A DNA stretch of 64,000 nucleotides, from contig NC_019892.1 in assembly GCF_000242455.2 (NCBI RefSeq), positions 3,038,001-3,102,000 of the forward strand, written 5' to 3'. The notes under the pieces are model-generated. The model ran no database searches. It worked only from the letters and a program-made list of their open reading frames with translations, and was not told the origin of the DNA. Shown here piece by piece: positions 45,852 through 55,699 of the stretch. Position 1 is the stretch's first letter; every line of letters begins with the position of its first letter. This stretch comes from Singulisphaera acidiphila DSM 18658. Its GTDB lineage: Bacteria; Planctomycetota; Planctomycetia; Isosphaerales; Isosphaeraceae. The translations under genes and the position numbers were made by a program.

Positions 45852-46937
45852 TCATTTTGCTAGCCTGGTTTCGCGTCGCTGGGCCGTTGCGCCAAGTCGA
45901 AGGCCCATCCTCCGTACACGGCGTTGGAAGGCGGCACGGAGCGACAAGTCATCTGGTTCAAAGCGGCGAGCGGCAACGAACCAGGCCAACGCCTCCTTGA
46001 TGTCGGATAGACTGGACCTCGCCTTTTTGAGGCACTGCCACCCAAGGTTATGGCGGACGGCACGGAACGACTGAAGGACATCCTCTGGGAGGGGGTCGTG
46101 GCGTTCGGAATATCTTTCGCACAACTGCTCGAATGACCACAAAATCTTCGCCGGTGTCGACCTCTCAGGAGATCGGCCCTGGTACAGGAGGTACAGGTCG
46201 CCGATCCACTGGGCGTCAAAATCGGGAAACATGGCCGAGACGTAGCTTCGCGCGATCCCGCTCGATTGCTTCAGCCCTCGCTCTCGGTGCACGATGGAGA
46301 CCGCACCGCCGTGGATCCGCTTGCGGAGCAGCTTCCTGGGAAGACATGCCACGTGGCCCCGGAGGGCCAGCCGAGTGAACAAATCATAGTCTTCGGACAC
46401 GTCAAATTGGGGCCGATATCCGCCCAATTCTCGGACCACGCCGCCACGAAACATTACGCCCGGATGTGAGAAGGTCGCGTGGAAACAGAGCTGGAATCGT
46501 AGCGTCAAATCCGAGGTCATTGTTAATGGGTTTTCGGAGATAACGTTCCCCTGAGCATCGATTTCCCAATAGTCGCACCCCAACAGAACGCAGCTGGGGT
46601 GAGCTTCGAGATAACGGTACTGCTCTTCCAAACGGGTTGGCGCGGCGAGATCGTCCGCATCGATCCGTGCAATGGTCTCGGACCGCGCCTGACTCAACCC
46701 CAAGTTCAATGCCGCGACGAGTCCCGCACGCTCCAGCCGGTGATAGCGGACCCGGTCATCTCCGAGCGATCGCAGATAGTCTACTCCCTCATCCGTCGAT
46801 CCATCATCGAGGATAATCAGCTCAAAATCCTTGAATGACTGGCAAAGGAGGGAATCCACGGTCTCGACCAGGAACGGCATACCGTTGTGCACAGGCAGGA
46901 GGACGGACACTCTTGGGCTGTGGCTCATGGGGATCAT
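45852..46937 (-). CDS. Glycosyltransferase family 2
   Basis: 361 aa. The GT2 motifs are VSVLLPVHNGMPFLVETVDSL, LIILDDGSTDEG and ARIDADDLA. A long helical, basic C-terminal part follows. A second possible start is the internal Met four residues on (MSHSPRVSV). It lies 159 bp after the polymerase gene in the same operon. Specificity not predictable. Confidence 0.9.
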   Translation of the reverse strand: MIPMSHSPRVSVLLPVHNGMPFLVETVDSLLCQSFKDFELIILDDGSTDEGVDYLRSLGDDRVRYHRLERAGLVAALNLGLSQARSETIARIDADDLAAPTRLEEQYRYLEAHPSCVLLGCDYWEIDAQGNVISENPLTMTSDLTLRFQLCFHATFSHPGVMFRGGVVRELGGYRPQFDVSEDYDLFTRLALRGHVACLPRKLLRKRIHGGAVSIVHRERGLKQSSGIARSYVSAMFPDFDAQWIGDLYLLYQGRSPERSTPAKILWSFEQLCERYSERHDPLPEDVLQSFRAVRHNLGWQCLKKARSSLSDIKEALAWFVAARRFEPDDLSLRAAFQRRVRRMGLRLGATAQRRETRLAK

Positions 46938-47096
46938 GACTCCGTGGCGTGAGTGTGGACTTCCAGACCATCAAGTGGTTCAGCGAATCTTCGAGACCTT
47001 GAATCCAAGTTCGACCATAACCGTGTCCTGGTCCTCGTCGAGAGGAAATCCCGTGGATCTGACGATCGGCGAGTTCGTTGCCATCAGTCAAATCCG

Positions 47097-48395
47097 TCAG
47101 TAATAATTTGCGTTCTTCTTAATAATGATGAACATCCCAGCCAAAAAGACAAGGCTGGTGATCAAAATCAGCACGATCAGATTCAGTCCAAAACGTAGCG
47201 GCTGTCGGGGCGAGGCGGCCAGGGCCATCCGCTCATACGCGGCAGCCAGGCCGAGGGTCGTAAAGGTCGGAACGACGTAGCACCGCGACAGAGACATGAT
47301 CCCAAAGGCGTAGCAACCGACACCCGCGAGGAGGAAAGGCCAGAGCCTGGCAAGCTCGGCATCGAGCCCACGAGTCCGAAGGCTTCCGATTCTCAACAGC
47401 GCCCAGAGGCTCAGGATGAACGCCGAGAGAAACGCTGTGCCCCCGAAGAAGCCCAACTCCACATAGGCATGAAGGTAAGAATTGTGGGCCACCTGGTCGG
47501 CATAGTCCATACAGTGGCTGTACCCCACGCCAAGCACAGGCTTCTGAAAAAATAAGCCGTAATATAAATCCCAGATTGCGATGCGACTCTGCCCCGACCC
47601 GGCCGAGAGCTGGAAATCCATCTGCCGCCCCCCAATGCCAAGGACGACCGAAAGCGCGGGAAAGATGAGGATCAGAACGCGGCAGCCATACCGAGCAATC
47701 GCGTAAATGGCAATCGCGACCAATAGCATGAGCATCCCTGCTCGTGAATAAGTCAGTAGCAGAGCCTGAAACAAGACCGGCAAGGGCAGCAAGAGCCAGA
47801 ACGCCCGGAGCGACACCCCGACCGAGCGGTCGCTTGCCAGATAGAGACTGTTCACGACGCATCCGACGATGAGCAAACTCAGGTCATTCGGGTCGCCGAA
47901 CAGGCCGGTGCTACCCAGCCTCCGGTAGAGGACCTCAATACCCGAGACGAATCGCGTCTCCTCAACCATCGCAAGGCCTGGGACTTTGTAGATCCCCTTG
48001 TAGTCCGCCACTCCAAGAGCGGCGACGATGCAGCCATCGACCACAAGCGACGCCAGAAACCATTTCATCCGGGCAGGAGACCGGACGACGACCACCAAGA
48101 GGATGTAATAGAAGACGACCTTCCCCAAGACATCCAAGGTGTCAGCCGCCTCCGCGACCCCACCTGGAGCCAGGCTCGAGAGGACTCCGGTAGCGGCCAC
48201 CGTCAGCACGCAGAGGCCGATCGGATGCCCGCAGATTGAGCGGAGCGTGTTCTTGGCAAACAGCATGGGGAAACTGAAAAAGACGCAGAAGCAGAACGCC
48301 ATGTTGTAAAGCGGAAGGCCACGCAGAACGGGGACGAACTCCATTGGCCGAATGAAGAGCACCGCGTTAAGCAGTATGAAGGCGACGAAGTCCAT
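47097..48395 (-). CDS. Wzy/O-antigen ligase-type polysaccharide polymerase
   Basis: 432 aa integral membrane protein with about ten or more spans and the Wzy_C-type periplasmic loop (LTYSRAGMLMLLVAIAIYAI, then LGVGYSHCMDYADQVAHNSYLHAYVELGFFGG). The His of AHNSYLH is the conserved feature of O-antigen ligase and polymerase families. It would join lipid-linked repeat units in the periplasm. The start ATG at 48395-48393 begins the first span (FVAFILLNAVLFI); the longer open frame upstream is soluble and basic and is not part of it. Polymerase and ligase cannot be separated from sequence. Confidence 0.88.
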   Translation of the reverse strand: MDFVAFILLNAVLFIRPMEFVPVLRGLPLYNMAFCFCVFFSFPMLFAKNTLRSICGHPIGLCVLTVAATGVLSSLAPGGVAEAADTLDVLGKVVFYYILLVVVVRSPARMKWFLASLVVDGCIVAALGVADYKGIYKVPGLAMVEETRFVSGIEVLYRRLGSTGLFGDPNDLSLLIVGCVVNSLYLASDRSVGVSLRAFWLLLPLPVLFQALLLTYSRAGMLMLLVAIAIYAIARYGCRVLILIFPALSVVLGIGGRQMDFQLSAGSGQSRIAIWDLYYGLFFQKPVLGVGYSHCMDYADQVAHNSYLHAYVELGFFGGTAFLSAFILSLWALLRIGSLRTRGLDAELARLWPFLLAGVGCYAFGIMSLSRCYVVPTFTTLGLAAAYERMALAASPRQPLRFGLNLIVLILITSLVFLAGMFIIIKKNANYY

Positions 48396-48492
48396 GGCAA
48401 GCCTCGGTTCATGGAGCCGGCCGACCCGTCGTTGGGCCTTGCGAGAAGGATAACGGGGAGACATTCGACCCCGAGAAGCAGCACGGCAACCG

Positions 48493-49164
48493 TCATTTCG
48501 GTGAACCGCGGCTCGTACTTCCGAAGAGGACCCGCTCCAGTTCGGGCAACAGGATTCGGAGAAACCTTGGGCTGGGATCATCCTCAACCGGCTCGTCGGC
48601 CGAAGTCGGTTGTCGGATCACGTAGAGCTTGTAGAGGACTTGTCTCGACGCGAACGCCAGGCGCGGATTATCAGGGACTTCCCAAGGCCCGACGGCGGAC
48701 CAAGACCAGAGGATCCGCAAATATGTCGGCCAATGCACGCTTGGTTTCTGCAACAGCGCGTTCCGGAACTCGGCCCGTGGAAATGAGGACTCACGCGGTA
48801 CTGAAAAGAGACCCGCCTCTCCACTCAGCTCGAAGCCGGCCCCAACGTAGCAGACGTCAGGCGTGTGCACCGAGATCGGCCCGGGCGAGCCGCACACCAG
48901 CAGGACCGTCACCGTATCCTGGTTGAGCCGATTCACATAGCGTCGCGCAATATAGCCAGCGATTTCTCCCAAGGCCAATTGCTTGCGATCGAGTTCCATG
49001 GGCTCTCCTTGCCAATCGCCCAGGGTCAGGGGAACGCGATCTAGCCTGGCGGCAGCGTCCTCGATTGCATGAGACACAGTCCAGCGATGCGTCCACCGAC
49101 CGTGGACGACCCCGGCGGAGATCACAAGGGCAAGCGCGATTGTCATGGGCAAGGATCGAAGCAT
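48493..49164 (-). CDS. EpsI-like exosortase-associated protein
   Basis: 223 aa, ATG at 49164-49162. One N-terminal hydrophobic segment (MTIALALVISAGVVHG) leads to a periplasmic domain with LTLGDWQGEP and SVHTPDVCYVGAGFEL. The latter matches the H-x-P-x-x-C-(x)-G-x-G-(W/F) hallmark of the EpsI domain that accompanies exosortases, either fused or as a separate gene. Its biochemical role is not settled in the literature I know. It lies 90 bp after the Wzc-like gene, two genes from the exosortase. Confidence 0.87.
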   Translation of the reverse strand: MLRSLPMTIALALVISAGVVHGRWTHRWTVSHAIEDAAARLDRVPLTLGDWQGEPMELDRKQLALGEIAGYIARRYVNRLNQDTVTVLLVCGSPGPISVHTPDVCYVGAGFELSGEAGLFSVPRESSFPRAEFRNALLQKPSVHWPTYLRILWSWSAVGPWEVPDNPRLAFASRQVLYKLYVIRQPTSADEPVEDDPSPRFLRILLPELERVLFGSTSRGSPK

Positions 49165-49254
49165 GGGTCGGCCCGGTGTTGGCGAGTGAGTCAATCAGGA
49201 AAAACTCATCTCATGACGATCAATCCGAACATGCGAATCTTCCGAACCATCATC

Positions 49255-51477
49255 TCATCGCTTATCCGTCCGCGAGACGGAGGGATAACTGCTTCCGTAA
49301 TGGTCGGTTTGCTCGCCCGTGACGATAGCCCCGAGCATCCGGATCCCCAGCCGCGACAACCGCTCGTAGGCAGCGTGGACAGTCGGGATCCGGCTGACAT
49401 CGCGCATGACGGAGAAGATCACCGCGTCGACGTGCTGGCCGATCAGCAGAGCGTCGGCCACCGGCAAGACCGGGGACGAGTCGATCACGAGAAAGTCGTA
49501 GTGTTCCTTGAGCTGGTCGAACATGGCCCGTAAATCAAGGGAGGCGAGCGCCTGGATCGAGTCGCTATCGCTGAAACCGGCGGTGAGCAACGAGAGCCCA
49601 CTGATCACCGTCGGCTGGACAGCGCCGACGATATCGATCTCGCCCCGCAGCACCTCGCAGAAGCCGGGAACGCAAGGCTGGTCAAAGAGTTCATGCGCCG
49701 AGGGGCGGCGCAAGTCGCCATCGACGAGTAGGGTCCGGCGGCCGGCACGGGCGAGGCTGGTCGCCAGATGGCTCGACAACGACGTCTTGCCCTCGCCTCC
49801 CAGCGCACTGGCGACCATCACCACCCGGACCGACTCGGTCCGCGAGACATGCAGCAGGGCGGTCCGGGCGGCGTCGACCGACTCGATCAACATGCTCCCC
49901 CACCGCCGGTGTTCCGCATCGCCTGAGCCGAGGATGCGGCTCCGCCTTGGCAAGATCGGCAAGGTTCCGAAGAGATTCATTCCCAGGCACTGAATGACAT
50001 CCGCCGCCGAGTCGATACGCCGGGCACGCGTCTCCCATAAGGAGATGCCAAGCAGAGTGAGGGCGAAGGCCCCACATCCCGCCATTCCGGCCATCTTGAT
50101 CTGGCGAATCTCGTCCTTGGTGTGTGGTAGCTCGGCCTTTTCAAGCAGTCGGATCCGGGGAGGAGCCTGGAGCTCGACAGTCAGAGCCTCCACCTCCTTC
50201 CCGATCGTCCGGGCGACCTCGTCTGCGTTGGCAATCTCCTCCTGGATCGAGAAAAGATCCACCGAGTTCTGAGTGATCGAGCGGGTCCGCCCGTTGAGGC
50301 GCTTGACGTCGTCCTCCATCGCCCCCTCAAGCTTCGAGAGGATACTGATCCGATGCTGGAGCAAAGTCGTCTTCGATCCGCTGGACTCGCGTCCGGCATC
50401 CTGGAGCTGCCGCGCGACGATCGGGTACAATTTCCGATGCTGCGCGGCCAGTCCGGCCCGTGCCGCCTCGAGGTCATCCCGATGTTTCTTGATGGCCGGA
50501 TCGTTCTTGTTGCGGGCAATGCGATAGACCCGATCGATGGCCCTCTGAGCCAGGCCCTCCTTCTCTTTGTACAGCTCGATCGAGCGGTCCCGGCTGATCG
50601 CATCCTCGATCATGGCCGGAGTGACCATCGTCTCGTTCAGAGTCGCTTGCTCCTCCAGGACCTCGGCCTCGACCCGCAAGCTCCTCAACTCAGACTGGAT
50701 CCGCGACAGCTCGTCCTCGGCCCGTCCGAGACGATCCAGCTCATGCTGATGAATGCTCGCGAGGGTCGTTTTGTCGTCCGAGCCGGCCAGTTCCGTCAGC
50801 CGCTTGAGTTGTTTACGCTTCTCTCTCAAGCTCTCCTGATAGCGGTTCCAGGTCGATTTCAAAAGATCATAGCGCTGTCGACTCTGCTTCATCTCGACAT
50901 CGACGATCTCGTCCATGTAGGCCTGGGTCACGGCGTTGACCAGGAGCATCGGAATTTCGGGCTTTTCGCCAGTCATGCTGATCCGCAAGATTTCGGAGCC
51001 AGGGGCGAAATCGACCTGGAGCTGACCCTCGAGCCACTCAATCGGATCGCTCATCTTGGTGAGAATCGGAAGCTTGGCGACACTGGCTTGCTTCAGGGCC
51101 GCACTGAGCACGAGGCGGCTTTCGAGCAGTGCCAGTTGCGTCCGCTGGTAGGACCCGTAGTCGGACTGGACTTCGCCGGTCTGCAGAAGAATTCTCGGCT
51201 TGACGGAATTAACGTGGAGCATCGCTCGCGCCATGTATTTGGCGGGAGGCACCAGGTAGAAGGTGAGGGTGGCAATAACTGCCGCGCCGAGCAGACCTGT
51301 GCCAAACGCAAGTGCCCAGCGACGGCGTAAGGCTCTGAGCAGCGTGATTGGATCTAGACTGGCCGACGATTCGAAGTGGGCCGGCGTGACCGAGAGGACT
51401 TCGGCGCGGTGGGGCGGAACGACCGCCGGCAGGTTGACCGAATCAGCGCCGGGTCCGGGGTTGGAATTCAACATCAT
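49255..51477 (-). CDS. Wzc-like polysaccharide co-polymerase / tyrosine autokinase
   Basis: About 740 aa. First span at about 58-76 (FGTGLLGAAVIATLTFYLV), then a long coiled coil (about 200-450) in the periplasm. The second span is at about 462-480 (MAGCGAFALTLLGISLW). The cytoplasmic BY-kinase has Walker A ALGGEGKTS (558-566), Walker A' LLVDGDLRRP and Walker B FLVIDSSP. The C-terminal tyrosine cluster is short (only two Tyr, DHYGSSYPS). Such proteins set chain length and export together with Wzy. I prefer the ATG at 51477 (GGGAG upstream) over a TTG ten codons earlier. Confidence 0.93.
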   Translation of the reverse strand: MMLNSNPGPGADSVNLPAVVPPHRAEVLSVTPAHFESSASLDPITLLRALRRRWALAFGTGLLGAAVIATLTFYLVPPAKYMARAMLHVNSVKPRILLQTGEVQSDYGSYQRTQLALLESRLVLSAALKQASVAKLPILTKMSDPIEWLEGQLQVDFAPGSEILRISMTGEKPEIPMLLVNAVTQAYMDEIVDVEMKQSRQRYDLLKSTWNRYQESLREKRKQLKRLTELAGSDDKTTLASIHQHELDRLGRAEDELSRIQSELRSLRVEAEVLEEQATLNETMVTPAMIEDAISRDRSIELYKEKEGLAQRAIDRVYRIARNKNDPAIKKHRDDLEAARAGLAAQHRKLYPIVARQLQDAGRESSGSKTTLLQHRISILSKLEGAMEDDVKRLNGRTRSITQNSVDLFSIQEEIANADEVARTIGKEVEALTVELQAPPRIRLLEKAELPHTKDEIRQIKMAGMAGCGAFALTLLGISLWETRARRIDSAADVIQCLGMNLFGTLPILPRRSRILGSGDAEHRRWGSMLIESVDAARTALLHVSRTESVRVVMVASALGGEGKTSLSSHLATSLARAGRRTLLVDGDLRRPSAHELFDQPCVPGFCEVLRGEIDIVGAVQPTVISGLSLLTAGFSDSDSIQALASLDLRAMFDQLKEHYDFLVIDSSPVLPVADALLIGQHVDAVIFSVMRDVSRIPTVHAAYERLSRLGIRMLGAIVTGEQTDHYGSSYPSVSRTDKR

Positions 51478-51511
51478 GAGCGGCGTGCTCCCTGCAATCC
51501 AATCCAACCAG

Positions 51512-52525
51512 TTAAGTGTTCGTCAACAGCCCCTTCAAGGCGGCCAACGCATCCTTCTTACCGGTACGTCGATCAGCGTCAGCGGGATCGCGATGATCAC
51601 GCGCATCCTGGGCCGCTCTCGTCAGGTCGAGTGGGCTCAGGACGGTGGACGCTGGAGTCGGTTCGACGAAAAGGCGAGACAGGAGCTTGAGTTCGATCCA
51701 GAGCAGCCCCATGGCCATTGGCATCATCAGCCAGCCGGCCAGGTCGTGGAAAACGAGGTTGGCCGCCTCGCTCCCCACCATCTCATGGAGGACCCCGGTC
51801 ACCGTGATTCGGATCGTATTGACGATGAGGGCGATAGGAATCGCACTCGCAACGATCGCAACCTTGTCGAGCCAAGGGCGACGAATCACCAGCACCATGC
51901 CGAATGCCATGGCGAAGAAGGTGAACAGCATACTCAGCCCGCTACAGGCCTCGACAACGCCAAGCTCGCCCCTCTCCAAATAAATGACATTCCCCTCGGC
52001 GAGAGCGGGGAAGTCCAGAGTTTGTAAAGCATAGGTACTCACGTTGGTGGCAACACGTTGTAGGGGAGAGGCTAAAGCTCCTTCAAGCCGGTAGGGCAAC
52101 GGCACCATGAAGACCAGGAAAGCGATCGCCGGCCACGCCCACCGTAGCGACGGCCAACCCCGGACCAGAACACAAAGCCCACCGAGCGCCGGCAGTAGCG
52201 ACGCCGCCTCCAGCCAGCCAACGAAGAGATAAGCGCCGATCAAACGCAGGGCGAGAGCGATCCCGATCAGCACCAGCCCCCGCCAATTTGATCGGACTGT
52301 GAGCGTCGCGAGCCGGTCGCGACGGAGCCAGAGCACCACCAGCGCAAACACAGGGACGAGATACCCGTGTGCATAGCGCGGGTCGGTTGACCAGCGTTTG
52401 TTCATCACAAGGAATGCAGGCCAGTAGAACCAGATCAGACTGACACCAAGCAAACCTGCCAGCACGACGACAGGATCAAACCGGTTCGGCCGACTCAGAG
52501 CTTCGGGATCGTGCTTCATCGTCAT
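51512..52525 (-). CDS. Exosortase (transmembrane cysteine transpeptidase)
   Basis: About 337 aa polytopic protein with roughly eight spans. The catalytic triad of the exosortase/archaeosortase family is visible: Cys194 in VVEACSGLSML, Arg239 in NTIRITVTG and His260 in FHDLAGW. A short hydrophilic C-terminal tail is not part of the conserved fold. Exosortases recognise the PEP-CTERM signal, and two such proteins lie in the window (16800-17675, 53000-53704). A planctomycete-specific subtype is likely but cannot be fixed from sequence. GTG at 52531 and ATG at 52525 or 52519 are all possible starts; none has a strong ribosome binding site. Confidence 0.93.
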   Translation of the reverse strand: MTMKHDPEALSRPNRFDPVVVLAGLLGVSLIWFYWPAFLVMNKRWSTDPRYAHGYLVPVFALVVLWLRRDRLATLTVRSNWRGLVLIGIALALRLIGAYLFVGWLEAASLLPALGGLCVLVRGWPSLRWAWPAIAFLVFMVPLPYRLEGALASPLQRVATNVSTYALQTLDFPALAEGNVIYLERGELGVVEACSGLSMLFTFFAMAFGMVLVIRRPWLDKVAIVASAIPIALIVNTIRITVTGVLHEMVGSEAANLVFHDLAGWLMMPMAMGLLWIELKLLSRLFVEPTPASTVLSPLDLTRAAQDARDHRDPADADRRTGKKDALAALKGLLTNT

Positions 52526-52531
52526 TTTCAC

Positions 52532-52999
52532 GCTTATGGCCCCATCTCAATGCTTCAGGGGACGGTCCGCTGAGACTCGCGCCAACCAAGGTCGATACCA
52601 CCCGCTCGCACCTCGAGTCCACAAGTTGCATGGGGAGCGTTCGCTCCGGTTCGGCCTCCAGCCCCGGGGCCTCCTCTCGACCTCGACTCGGGTCGTCAGG
52701 TCCGGGTCAGTCGGAATCCGCTGCAACGGTGGGTAGCAGTCCTCCGGGCGAGGCGACATTTCCGACCGAACCGAATGTCCGCCAGCTTGGAGATCGTCCC
52801 CACCAGGGTCCGCTTGGCAGGAACGATCTCGGTTGAGCAAGCCACGGGGACATTCTCGGGGAGGGTTGGCCAAGGTCTTGTCGCCACGGACCAGAGACCG
52901 GAGCGGTGGCCATTCGGAAAATGCCCCACGGGTCATCGACCTTCGACGATTGCGACCCTAAGGCCGATCACTCCAAGCATGCTTTGACAATCTCGGACG
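52532..52999. other. Intergenic region between exosortase and PEP-CTERM gene 2
   Basis: About 470 bp. No gene with a ribosome binding site or motif; an open frame on the minus strand (52547-52936) is Arg/Pro-rich and unlike any protein I know. I saw no T-tailed terminator after the PEP-CTERM stop codon. Confidence 0.5.
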
Positions 53000-53704
53000 T
53001 CAGGCACGCATGCGTCGCCACTGTCCGTAGTAGCCAAGGCCCAGAAGCACGACGCCGGAGAAGGCCATTCCCATTGTTCCTGGCTCGGGAACCGTCGTCA
53101 CCGTCGAGATTGTGCCCGAGTAGGTTGTCGATGTTGGGCATCCTGCCGCCGCAAGGGCCGTCAGGCTCGTGGGCGTGGCAAACTGGTAGCTGATGGTGAC
53201 AACGCCACCACCGGCCGCCACCTCGTTTTTGAGTTGGAGCAGGGCGACGTTCGACCCGCTGTAAGAGACGTTCGACAAGTTGATCAAACTGTTGAGGCCG
53301 TTAAGACCTCCGACCGAACCGAGCGAAAAGATATCGATCCCGGAAATCGTGGCGGTCAGTGCGGGTCCGCCGGCCGGACCAATGCTCATGACGCCAGTAC
53401 CGGTGAGCGCCGCGGTTTGTAGCGACCCGGTCGTTGTAATCCCGGCCACCGAGTAGGAAAACGAGCCGGAGATTGTGCCGAACAACCCTGTAGCCGAGCC
53501 GCCAGGGCTGCCGTCCACGGTTCGAATACCGAAACTGTTGCCTTGCGGACCGTTGGTGAAGGTGATCGTGGACTGAGACCCCGTCCCGGCGAACTGCATG
53601 GTCGCATCATCGACGGAGGAGAGTCCGAGCGTAATTGCGGCGTCGGCGCAGGTGCCGACGAAAAGCCCGACGACTGCTGCCATGGCAAAAGCTAACGTCT
53701 TCAT
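53000..53704 (-). CDS. PEP-CTERM sorting-domain protein (2)
   Basis: 234 aa secreted protein. Signal peptide FAMAAVVGLFVGTCADA, a Gly/Ser/Thr-rich beta body, then the PEP-CTERM signal: TVPEPGT, hydrophobic MGMAFSGVVLLGLGYY and basic RRMRA. GAGGGG lies eight bases before the ATG. It sits directly upstream of the exosortase gene on the same strand, so it is probably a dedicated substrate. The body matches no domain I can name and is unrelated to PEP-CTERM protein 1 outside the signal. Confidence 0.92.
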   Translation of the reverse strand: MKTLAFAMAAVVGLFVGTCADAAITLGLSSVDDATMQFAGTGSQSTITFTNGPQGNSFGIRTVDGSPGGSATGLFGTISGSFSYSVAGITTTGSLQTAALTGTGVMSIGPAGGPALTATISGIDIFSLGSVGGLNGLNSLINLSNVSYSGSNVALLQLKNEVAAGGGVVTISYQFATPTSLTALAAAGCPTSTTYSGTISTVTTVPEPGTMGMAFSGVVLLGLGYYGQWRRMRA

Positions 53705-54654
53705 AGACTTTACCCCTCAATCCCAATGTGCCAACGTAAGTCATGTTTCGTATCAATCAGGCCATGCTCCAGCGACATATTCACAACCCAATCAGCGATG
53801 CTCATCGCCCGGAGCAAGCCCGCTGATCGAACTCCTTTGGTCATTGCGGAAAGGCGCCCTGAGAGGACGCTCCGAGGCCCCTAACATCGGGCCCCTTGCA
53901 ATCTTCCTTCCCGACTGGACGCCGCCCAGAGTTCACTGAACGAAGTGAAATCCAGCTCTGGGCCCCCTGGCAAACGAGAAACCGAACTCAGCAGCTCAGG
54001 GAACGTCGTTATGTAACGTGAATTCACCTCCTTTCTGAATTTCGGGGGGAATGCAAAGGGGATCAGGCGCATCGTCAGCCCATACGGGATTGCTGTAGTC
54101 GGTTCAACTGGCTTAAAGCCATGATGATCGAGCAGGCTCACGGCATTCACACCACCAAGATGACCACGAGTGCGACGGCGCAAACTCCTTCGGGTCATGG
54201 CAACACCGGTCGCGAGACGCAAACGGTTATTGTGCATGCCCCGAATCACGCTCACCTGGGTTGAAAAACGTGCTTTGCGACGGCCGACCAAGCATCGCAA
54301 TGGATCCGTGCGAGCGCCAATATCCGCGAGATTCCGCCGAATTCGCCGGAATGGATTCAATAAAATCAGGCAACTCGCACGCGAGATCCTCTCGGACACT
54401 CCAGCTCGGGATGATTGGGGAGTCGGGGATGGATGAAAGGGATTGAGACGACTCGGGCTGAAGGCCAACCATCGATTCTCCAACGAGAATCAGCTCAAAG
54501 AATCCCTGAGAATCGAACCCGAACGAAGGCAACCCTGCCGGTGCCAACGGAGGGAAGTGCGGAGAATTTCCACAACAATTCCCGACATCCCATTCTGTTG
54601 ATCACTCGGGTTCACACTCGGGCATTCCATTACAAGGCTATATGAATGCGTACC

Positions 54655-55160
54655 TTTGGCCGATGGGTTGCAATGGCACCCTCAGCATTCCATCGTAATT
54701 CGTGCGAACAGGAACCATGGCTCACTTCAGCGGCAATGCCGATGCACTGACGCGAAGTGTTCGGCTTCAATCATCAATCGCGTGAGTGAGTCTCATACCC
54801 GTGATTTTCACGCAACGCATGTGTTCTTTTCGAGCCGGCCTTTGCGATGGTTCACTTCCAAGACGCCAATCATCGCGTCACAGAGTCGTCGTTCTTTGAC
54901 AGACTCCAAGCGGAAAGGGAATGCGTTCCCGTCGATCTCTCTGCACTTAACGATATTGCAGCCCTTGAAAGAATTACAACCGAAAATGCAGTCTTCGCCA
55001 TTTTTCACAACCAAAACGCCTTACTATATCGCATTGTTTCTAATAATCAGCACACAAAACCCCATAAAAGGCAAAAGTTCGCCTATTTCGCCCTCAGCAT
55101 AATCACCCAAAACGAAGGTTCAGAACCATTCATCCCGTTTCCTGGGAAGCAAAGGAGCCG
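54655..55160. repeat. Long diverged direct repeat, right copy
   Basis: Pairs with 15690-16180 in the same orientation, 39 kb away. This copy keeps a 68-codon open frame on the minus strand (54808-55014) with six Cys, read through the point where the left copy has a stop. The segment GCNSFKGCNIVKCREI is without indels against the left copy. It could be a small gene or a conserved non-coding element; no ribosome binding site is visible. Confidence 0.7.
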
Positions 55161-55451
55161 TACATTGGCCATCCATGCTGTTGCCATAGACTTTCCAAGA
55201 TCATGCGTTTTTCTAGTTTTCAATTTGCATGCATTTTACGAAATACCATTCATCTCAATGTGATATTCGTTTAAGAGTGGCTGGAGTCCAGCCCAGCGGG
55301 CCGTTACACGGCTCATCTTGAATATCTGGGTGTCCTTGGTGGTGGACAACCAGCTGGGGGTGGCGGCGCCACGAGCGGGGTCGCCTCCAATCCAGATGCT
55401 GGGCTGGCCATGTCTGTCGCACGAACTCAAGCCGGCTGAAGGCCAAAGCCG

Positions 55452-55570
55452 CCCGACGATAAATCGTCGCCGTCAGAGCGGTTTATCATCGGGGTGACAG
55501 GGATCCGTGCTCGGCCTCTGGCACAAGGGTCAGAAAACCGGGGCCGCGTACGGCCCCAACCACACGGATC
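55452..55570. other. Cluster of hairpins, possible structured RNA
   Basis: CCCGACGATAAA (55452-55463) can pair with TTTATCATCGGG (55482-55493, one mismatch) or, partly, with the adjacent TCGTCG (55464-55469). It is followed by an 8-bp stem GATCCGTG/CACGGATC (55502-55509, 55563-55570) that encloses GGGGCCG-CGTA-CGGCCCC (55540-55557). No T-run follows on either strand, so it is not a simple terminator. It lies downstream of the sigma factor gene. Confidence 0.45.
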
Positions 55571-55699
55571 GTTTGGCTTGTGATGCCCCCAGACGAAAGC
55601 CACTTCTCAGTCAGCCCTTTTTTTGGCAAGAGCGTGCCTGGCAGAGGGTTCGGGCGAATGTCCATCTTCAAGGAAACATCGTCGTGCATGCCGACCGGA

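Larger units (their letters stand above)
53705..55699. other. Two-kilobase intergenic region with repeat and structured segment
   Basis: No recognisable gene. It contains the right copy of the long direct repeat (54655-55160) and a cluster of hairpins at 55452-55570. A 200-codon open frame on the minus strand (53881-54483) has no ribosome binding site and a composition unlike its neighbours. Confidence 0.55.

Noticed and set aside
53881..54483. 200-residue minus-strand open frame right of PEP-CTERM gene 2
   Set aside because: No ribosome binding site and no family-like segment; it overlaps the PEP-CTERM promoter region.
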